Assembly: GCF_000210295.1 (NCBI RefSeq)
Contig: NC_026742.1
Location: 1,965,061-2,029,060, forward strand
Direction of reading: 5' to 3'
DNA length: 64,000 nucleotides
Source of the DNA: Trypanosoma brucei gambiense DAL972
Taxonomy: Eukaryota; Euglenozoa; Kinetoplastea; Trypanosomatida; Trypanosomatidae
Part shown: positions 61,801 through 64,000 of the stretch, in pieces
Position numbering within the stretch: position 1 is the first letter of the stretch
Layout: every line of letters begins with the position of its first letter
The notes under the pieces: generated by a model
What the model was told of the DNA's origin: nothing
The model's database searches: none
Seen by the model: only the letters and a program-made list of their open reading frames with translations
Made by a program: the position numbers and the translations under genes

Positions 61801-62479
61801 ATATAAAAAAAAAAGTATATATGAAATATGAGGGAATCGATATTTTGAATCGTGTGCACAAAAAAAAAACGCAAGACAAACAGGTAATAGTAACAGTAAT
61901 AATAACTTAAGTACCTGCATGCATACATATATTTATATATAATTTGTATGAATATATATATATAATATGTATTTGTGTATGCGTGTGTTCTAACGGTGTA
62001 AGCTGTGCGGTCAAAAAGATATGACAAAGAAAACAAAAGAAGATTTTTTTTAAAAAAAAAGAAAGCAATGCAATATAAAAGCAGAAAGAGCCACTGATAC
62101 TCTTCTGTACATGTGGGCGGCTGAAGGTACACTCCGTTCCTATTTTCCTCTTCTTAAAATGTTGCATTTTTATTATATTTGTGTTAACATTTGCTTGTGT
62201 CCACGCTGGTGTTGCTGTTGATTCTTTCCCTTTCCCTTTTTCTTATTTCTTTTTTTTTCTTTCTAATTTTGAACCTTGTGTCCGTCACTTCTTTACATCA
62301 ACCCTTCGAAATATGAGAACAACGTAAGCGAAGGCAAGTGAAGAAAGGAGTAAGTGGAAGTGGAAGTGGGCAAAAGGGAGGAAATAAACGCAGGCACAAA
62401 AGCACCAAAAGAAGAAAACAAATAAACAAAAAAAAAAAAAGAAAAGTGTTAAAACACTTGTCACTCACCTTCCACAACA
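58855..62479. other. 3.6-kb AT-rich low-complexity gene desert
   Basis: By far the longest gene-free stretch in the cluster. It is very A/T-rich, with strand-switching pyrimidine and purine tracts, (TTA)n near 59123-59146, (TA)n at 59607-59630 and 61019-61040, (TG)n at 59662-59678, (CTTT)n at 60687-60716, (GGA)n and G-runs at 61214-61250, and A9T9 at 59993-60012. No tRNA, rRNA or protein gene is recognised. Flanking genes are both on the plus strand. It may hold an internal transcription start or stop, a replication origin or a centromere-like element; the sequence does not decide. Confidence 0.7.
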
Positions 62480-64000
62480 ATGGCGCGAGCAACTGCTATT
62501 GAGACACGGTTGGAGAAGCTCCTCCCCGCAATGGAGGAGTACTTCACCAGTGGTTTCCTCACACGCGAAGAAACTCACGAGGTGGCGCGGCAGCGGTCGC
62601 ATTGGGAATATCGCCTCGTGGCAAAACCGTTACTTCTGCTGGACGTGCGAAATGCGGCCCGCTACGAGTTGGAGTTGGAGGAGCGGCTCCGTCAGTATTG
62701 CGTCGCAACAAAACTTGTGCTCCGCCACCGCTGGTCCATAATTGAACGTGTGGAGTACATTTATCGAATTGGCCTGCGCCACATAAAGGATCCCGATGAA
62801 TGGGAACTCCTAAGACGAGAGTACGTGTCGGTTCTCAAAAAACACCGCAGATATGGTCAGTTGTCTGCGTTATATGGCGAATTGATGGTACGTTTCCCAA
62901 CCCGTAGCGCGCTGTGGGTGGAAGCTGCCCTATACGAAGGTGTGGAGGCGGAAAACGCAAGCAACGCACGGGCTCTCGTGCAACAAGCGGTGCTGACATC
63001 TGGCGCACAGCCCGAAGTGTGGAATGCAGCTGTTGTGGTGGAATTATACTTTACAGACCGGCTTCTAAAGAAACTTCTCGAGGATAAAGAAGAGGAAAAG
63101 GGAAAAGAGCATCAACAGAAGCAGAAGCAGCAGGTAGGGGACGAGGAGGGAGGGCATGACATCGTGACGGAGCTCAAGTTGGAAAATGCTGCACTCGCTG
63201 AAGTTGTGGTGGATTTAGCGCTTGTCCACGCCGTTGTGGAGGAGGCACTGGACAGTCCCGCTTTTGGTCCAAAGCTTGTCCGTATGCTGGTAGATAGTGT
63301 GGCACGGTTCTGTTACACTAAACCCGTGTTAGAACGCCTCATGGAACTTGCCGCCAAAAAGATGGTCGCCATATTGAGCCCCGTCATGGCTAATAGCATC
63401 GGTAACAGTAGTAGTGCTCAACTCAATGCATCGTCGTCGGGTACGGCTCGGCAGTGGACGGAGGTGGGCATCTCTCATTTCTTGGAAGATTACTTAGCAC
63501 TCGAGGCCATTATGGCCGAAAAAGGAGTTGCGGGTGATGCGGCTTCACTGCTGCGATCCAATGGCCGCACGCCGAGTGTGGGTCGAGAAGATTGGAAGGT
63601 GTCATACATCGCCTCTCTCGTCTCCTCGCTGACGCTTCTCTACACTGATGAAGTGAGGTTTCCCATCGTCTCGCGTTTGCATTCCGGTGCCGTTTCTGTA
63701 GTGGAAAACTTAATGGAACGTCTGCAGCAACTTGGTTGCGCTGGTGCGGTTTCTGCCGCTTGTCGGTGCCTCCTCCTGTCAACTCAGCAGCGGCAGCACA
63801 AGGGGAAGAAGTCAGAAGCCGATGCTCGCGAAGAGAGTATAGCTCTCATTAATGAGGTGTTGAGCTGCTTATGGAAGGAAGTGAAGGGCTCAAAGAAGAA
63901 GCAAAAGAATCAAACGCATGACGCGGCAGTGGAACGGGTAGTAGCGATGCTAACGGGTGGTGCAGCCAAAGATGCCGTTCCTTCGGCAAAGAAGGCCATG
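62480..64000 (+). CDS. UTP6: U3 snoRNP protein UTP6 (continues past window)
   Basis: 507 codons are open from ATG 62480 to the window edge, with no stop. The N-terminus (ETRLEKLLPAMEEYFTSGFLTREETHEVARQR) is the UTP6 signature, here spanning residues 8-39. It is followed by half-a-TPR (HAT) repeats: FPTRSALWVEAALYEG, NARALVQQAVLTSG and EVWNAAVVVELYFTDRL. A Lys/Glu/Gln-rich insertion (about 205-225) and Ser-rich insertion (about 305-320) are lineage additions. UTP6 belongs to the UTP-B module of the small-subunit processome, needed for 18S rRNA maturation in the nucleolus. Yeast UTP6 has 440 residues, so this protein is longer than the norm. Confidence 0.87.
   Translation, partial: MARATAIETRLEKLLPAMEEYFTSGFLTREETHEVARQRSHWEYRLVAKPLLLLDVRNAARYELELEERLRQYCVATKLVLRHRWSIIERVEYIYRIGLRHIKDPDEWELLRREYVSVLKKHRRYGQLSALYGELMVRFPTRSALWVEAALYEGVEAENASNARALVQQAVLTSGAQPEVWNAAVVVELYFTDRLLKKLLEDKEEEKGKEHQQKQKQQVGDEEGGHDIVTELKLENAALAEVVVDLALVHAVVEEALDSPAFGPKLVRMLVDSVARFCYTKPVLERLMELAAKKMVAILSPVMANSIGNSSSAQLNASSSGTARQWTEVGISHFLEDYLALEAIMAEKGVAGDAASLLRSNGRTPSVGREDWKVSYIASLVSSLTLLYTDEVRFPIVSRLHSGAVSVVENLMERLQQLGCAGAVSAACRCLLLSTQQRQHKGKKSEADAREESIALINEVLSCLWKEVKGSKKKQKNQTHDAAVERVVAMLTGGAAKDAVPSAKKAM

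Overview
The window is kinetoplastid nuclear DNA and almost certainly Trypanosoma brucei group. The left part carries tandem copies of the 39-nt T. brucei spliced-leader (mini-exon) sequence, each followed by a GT 5' splice site and about 100 nt of SL RNA intron. Two of these SL genes are split by the site-specific retroelement SLACS, known from T. brucei. The T. brucei SL array is, to my knowledge, on chromosome 9, so this is probably that locus. Subspecies and strain cannot be read from the sequence. Six runs of about 100 N mark assembly gaps, most of them in repeats.

Layout. (1) 1-11837: eight complete SL RNA genes in head-to-tail units of about 1.35 kb, then a ninth SL gene broken by SLACS. 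(2) 11838-19500: two near-identical 5' parts of SLACS in the same orientation as the SL genes, separated by a gap and a stretch of SL spacer. Each has an antisense tRNA-like segment, an array of 186-bp (62-codon) repeats inside an open frame (ORF0), and ORF1. ORF1 encodes a basic protein with a C2H2 zinc finger and, I infer, a USP-like cysteine-protease-like region. ORF2 (reverse transcriptase) of both copies is lost in gaps. (3) 19601-24455: array edge. It holds poor contig-end sequence, a 51-bp inverted repeat, a decayed minus-strand reverse transcriptase of the SLACS/CRE type, and about 2 kb without a recognisable gene. (4) 24456-64000: a typical trypanosome directional gene cluster with every gene on the plus strand, no introns recognised, and polypyrimidine-rich intergenic regions suited to trans-splicing.

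Recognisable genes of the cluster, in order: proteasome receptor RPN13, DNA polymerase epsilon subunit 2, DTWD1-type tRNA modification enzyme, a GAS8/DRC4 (trypanin family) axonemal protein, EBP2, a large LOG/PpnN-like protein, a p24/emp24 cargo receptor, a possible GAF-domain coiled-coil protein, ribosomal protein L5 (two full copies plus one cut by a gap), L15 and L36, a CCDC61/VFL3-like basal-body protein, ATP11 (F1-ATPase assembly), a UAS-UBX protein, a chymotrypsin-fold protein with Cys in the nucleophile position, a 1378-residue TPR-CHAT protein, and UTP6 running off the right edge. A 3.6-kb AT-rich gene desert separates the last two. As usual for trypanosomes the neighbours do not form one pathway, although ribosome production is over-represented (EBP2, L5, L15, L36, UTP6).

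The most unusual items are the SLACS features (ORF0 whose junction with ORF1 depends on a 7A/8A tract, the protease-like region of ORF1, and the antisense pol III-like boxes), the Ser-to-Cys protease-like protein, the TPR-CHAT protein, and the inverted repeat plus dead reverse transcriptase at the array boundary.
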